Below are positions 49,077 to 64,000 of a stretch of DNA of 64,000 bases, piece after piece. The stretch is from Liolophura sinensis (lineage: Eukaryota; Mollusca; Polyplacophora; Chitonida; Chitonidae). The number at the start of each line of letters is the position of its first letter. The stretch's first letter is position 1. The stretch lies in contig NC_088300.1 in assembly GCF_032854445.1 (NCBI RefSeq), forward strand, positions 64,578,984-64,642,983, read 5' to 3'. The notes beneath the pieces are model-generated. The model searched no databases. It had not been told where the DNA came from and worked only from the letters and a program-made list of their open reading frames with translations. Made by a program: the position numbers and the translations under genes.

Positions 49077-50182
49077 AACTTTAAAGGATGTTTTATTACT
49101 TCTTATATTTGCTTTAACATCTTCTTGAGTATGGACTGAAATATATCTAACATTAAATGCAACAACAACTCATATGGAGTGTATTTATCACACAGTTCAT
49201 TCCTTTTCAACTCCTCAAATTTCCATCGAATTATCTGGAAATTATGTAAAAAAAAAAATCAACGCTATATTGTGAGTATGTAAAAAAAAAATCAATGCTA
49301 TATTGTGCATAATTGCAAAGTCAAGGCCATTTTTTGGTGGATCAATAAGTTTGCAGGTAAAATAATGTTTACTTTGGTTGTTCACAATGTCTGGAAGAGT
49401 ATATTTTCAAGTTACCAACACCCTTGTGAAAAGTTACATATTTCAGTAACACACTAGATAAGAGCATTTCACAAAATTGCCCTAAATAATACATTATAAA
49501 CTGGCAATGTCTCTGAAACTTTTTGGAAAACCTGTTGTATGAATCTATATTGAGATTTTTAACATTTAAATAATGTGAAATTCTTACTTGATATTTTGAA
49601 GGAAAGTTAGAAAGGATAAAAAAAAAGTAAGAAACACACATGTACATTTCAGATCTGTTATACTCAAGATTTAAACCGAGATAGCTCATAGAAAGAGGGG
49701 GATATGAATCTCCCCAGTTTTCTACACTGGACGCACATTACACTCTTAACCTTTCAGCTATTTAAGTAAAACAGTGTTAAAGACACTCTAAAAAAAACAT
49801 ATTTGACAGGTCTTAACCAGCTTTAATCAGTAAAAATAGGTTATACATGTAAATTATGTAAAGAGTTCAAGACAACACAAATGATAAATGGATAGCCGAT
49901 GCTTCTCATACTGAGACACTGGTATGCCATAGACTTATGAAAACTACTATACCTACATACATATATACATACTCGTATGTAGACGTCGTTCACTGAGCAA
50001 TGTATTTTACCATAAAAATGTGACTAAAATAAATTGACAACATGCCAAAAGATAATGAGCACATTATGACTTCACCCGTCTTGAAATTTGTAGGAGTTAA
50101 TGTAATGTTACTAGTTATGGGTAATATCTTGTTTATTTCTTGTTGACCAGGATTTTGCTGTGAAAGTTTGAACTTAACCCTC

Positions 50183-50384
50183 AATTCTTCAACCTTTTCA
50201 AATGCCCCTGCAACCAATGTTTTGAAGCATTCTGAGAGAACTATGGGGTGTAGAGAAATACTTTGAAATAGAGTTTTATGAAGCTTGCATCTTTCATGAC
50301 ACAAAAATATCAATTTGGTGCCATTTCCAAGGCAATTGTATGCATAAATTCCACCAAACAAAGTGCTTTAAAGGTTGAAGAATT
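50183..50384. mobile_element. MITE-like element, family A
   Basis: AATTCTTCAACCTTTTCAAA to TTTAAAGGTTGAAGAATT, clean inverted ends. Lies between the convergent EAPP and KMO genes. Confidence 0.85.
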
Positions 50385-50880
50385 ACAGTACTCAATTTTT
50401 AGCTGCATCAAGCAGATCTGTTGGAAGATGTTGAGGGAAACGGTGGTGTTTTTGTTCATAACTGGAATGGGCTACATTCTGACTTCACAATGGTCATTTT
50501 TTCTTTTCTTGTTCATCACTTAGAGTATGTTAGAAGGTTCACTTTCTATTGTAAAGTCTGCTGCTATGCATTTGTTCTTAACTGTAGTCAGTATTCCACG
50601 CAATAATGCTATAATATTTTTTAGATAGGTCGGCAGATCACACTATAACCTTTTTACCATACCATTATTCGTGCGAAGATGAAATCAAAATCCTTTGACA
50701 CAGTGGGAAAAATATTCAATGTAAGATGTCATTATGAAAAACACATGAACACAAATTATTTTTCAGATTAGTTTACATGTAGGCGTCATTTACATTCTCA
50801 AAAACTTCATACTAAGTTGTAACAAGTTACCAAAATAAAGACATAAAAAAGTAATATATCACGACAACGAGCATTTCCCT

Positions 50881-51072
50881 AATTCTTCAACCTTTTCAAT
50901 CGCCTGTGCAGCTAATATTTTGAACATTTTGAGAACTAGGGTGCAGAGAAATAATCTGCACAGCTTGCATCATTAATGACTGAAACAAATCATTTTGAGC
51001 ATCATTTTGAAAATAATTCTATGCGTAAATTCCACTGAAAAAAATGCTTTAGTGGTTGAAAAGGTTAAAGGT
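50881..51072. mobile_element. MITE-like element, family A
   Basis: AATTCTTCAACCTTTTCAAT to GTGGTTGAAAAGGTTAAAGG. About 500 bp from the previous copy, same orientation. Confidence 0.85.
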
Positions 51073-51751
51073 TTACATTATGTAGAGAATAAAAGTTTGC
51101 ATTTACATTTTAAGCACGAAGAATCATCCTAAATTAAAAACTGTCAGGGAACATGGCATTAGTAACAGACTTTGTTCAACCTGTTGAGAAAAAGTCAACT
51201 CATTTCCTTAAACCAGTCAAGAAAATGTTGAGAAAAAGAGTCAAAACTCACTTCTTTAAACCTGTTTAGAAAAAAGTTAACTCACTCAACTCAGTAAAAA
51301 ATTCATCACGTAAATGCATGAACAATGTATACAATGGACTAAAAACTAAATATAATCATGTATGCCATTTTTGCAATGACTTGTTTTCATACTGGCGTGA
51401 ACATTTTTCTCAAGGAGAATCTCTACTCACAAAAGAGGACTTCTGTTTGTTGGATGAGACTTGTGGACTTGAGACAACACCAATCTTATTATGTGTTAAA
51501 CACTTTAAAAAAAAATAATGTAATAAAAATAAAATTCAAAATCTACCTTTTGCCTGAAATTAATGTTTTTTAAGATTTCCTCTTTGTCAAGGATTACTGA
51601 TCAAATTGATATGTTTTCAACTGAAAAAGTCAGCCAAACAGTCCACGTTTCCGACAAGTTAAATAGATGACTTTTTTGTGTTTCCCTACCCTCTGATGAC
51701 ATCTAAAAGATTCACTTTACCAGAAAACCAATTACTGAAACTTTTGTGACA

Positions 51752-63052
<11,301 letters not shown>

Positions 63053-64000
63053 CTGAAAAACGTAAAATGGACAAAACAATAAAGCTTTTGGTGACATTTT
63101 TGTGCAGGTGTATTAGTAGAGTCTTTTTTTTTCTAAAATCAGTTACTGTCACATAACATAAAACACTGCCACAATAGTCCCATGATCAGTTATGTTGTCG
63201 AGGAATGCATACACGTAGACTGTACTTTGCAAATTTTATGTTATTTGTTTTTTTATTTGATCAATGTTGAACACCACACTCAAGAATTTTACACTTGTCA
63301 GGGCCCAATCCTGCCCTTCTCAGCGCCCGATTTCCGGACGCTGCCGTTCCCTCGAAGTGCCCTTTGCATAAAAAAAAAAAAAAAAAATGAAACAGCCAGA
63401 ATTCATTATAAGACTCGGACTATCTACTTAGAAGCTAGGCTTGGGCTAGCCATTCGCCACATTAGTTTTGGCGAATATAACTTCTGTGTGGCGAAAGCAA
63501 ATTGGCGTCCCTTCGCCACAGTGGCGAAAGCCTTTTAACTTTAGTTGTTTAGGTTTAAAGCTCGTAAATTTACTCAAATTTAATGTTGGATCCAGAATTA
63601 AGAAGAAATATTTGACTTCGGTGTGAAAGAACTTGGTTATGAAAACAGCAAAGTTTTGAAAGAGCATTTAAAATCGGAAATGTATGCCCTGAAGCAAGTG
63701 ACGAAAATTAGCATTCAGATAATGCGGGACGGGAATTACTTTCAATTTACTTTCAAAAAAAAAAAAACTCGCCTCGACTTCAAAAAACAGGGTTTGTTAC
63801 CCACAAAAAACAACTTTTTAATGATGGTCTGGGGTAATTATGATACAACGTGCTGATCACATGCACATGTCATCTGGGATGGCAGAGTTCTCCACATATC
63901 AGTAAATACAAGCCATCCAAAGACTGAATTTTCGGGCTAGGTACATGCTGTGCTGTGCACATGGGGTGGCGGTCAACAGTGGGAACAGAGGCCCTTAAAA
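63053..64000. other. KMO intron at right edge
   Basis: SINE-tail fragment near 63.25 kb, a GC-richer stretch at 63.3 kb, an A run and the TTCGCCA cluster. None of the expected N-terminal KMO segments is found here. Confidence 0.55.
63440..63535. repeat. TTCGCCA/TGGCGAA inverted-motif cluster
   Basis: TTCGCCA or its complement occurs about five times within 80 bp, including a perfect 17-nt palindrome with a single central base at 63512-63528 (TTCGCCACAGTGGCGAA). Possibly the end of a mobile element; not recognised. Confidence 0.6.

Larger units (their letters stand above)
48796..51751. other. Convergent intergenic region EAPP / KMO
   Basis: EAPP 3' UTR and poly(A) signal, then AT-rich sequence with two MITE-A copies. 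No clear minus-strand AATAAA close to the KMO stop was seen. Confidence 0.55.

Noticed and set aside
63446-63856. Open frames on both strands near the right edge
   Set aside because: They overlap the TTCGCCA cluster and an A run, show no KMO N-terminal motif and look repeat-derived.

Overview
This is a eukaryotic, AT-rich animal sequence. Genes are split into short exons (42-280 nt) with GT-AG borders and multi-kilobase introns. The window is full of tRNA-derived SINEs, MITE-like elements, TACATGTA-type words and minisatellites. Together with the gene content this suggests a lophotrochozoan invertebrate, most likely a mollusc; the species cannot be fixed from sequence alone. I assembled four protein-coding genes exon by exon; every junction keeps frame.

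Layout. (1) 802-31753, minus strand: the N-terminal 379 codons of a WD40 protein of the MAPKBP1/WDR62 family (10 coding exons). The gene continues past the left edge and probably has a non-coding first exon near 33.0 kb. (2) 33469-39914, plus strand: a complete 323-aa serine racemase-like PLP enzyme (9 exons). It is divergent to gene 1 across a short interval with oppositely oriented CCAAT boxes. (3) 43311-48795, plus strand: a complete 301-aa E2F-associated phosphoprotein (EAPP) in 5 exons with a poly(A) signal at 49071. (4) 51752-63052, minus strand: kynurenine 3-monooxygenase (KMO), 370 residues in 11 exons through to the stop; the N-terminal FAD-binding part lies beyond the right edge. Genes 3 and 4 are convergent. 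I see no functional pathway joining the four; they look like an ordinary gene neighbourhood.

The most unusual signal is at 59.37-61.02 kb. An array of about 39 copies of a 42-43 bp unit sits directly against a KMO exon, and the unit is a copy of that exon's own 3' end plus its 5' splice site. The transcript therefore carries dozens of decoy splice donors, two of which match the donor consensus better than the real one. Other notable observations: paired 119-bp and 83-bp tandem arrays (14.3-15.95 kb) whose two units lie side by side in one unexpanded element at 5.74-5.96 kb; SINE insertions with visible target-site duplications, including three tail-only inserts of 45-63 bp; two MITE families sharing terminal repeats; and a serine racemase-like enzyme with altered metal-site, PLP-contact and loop residues.
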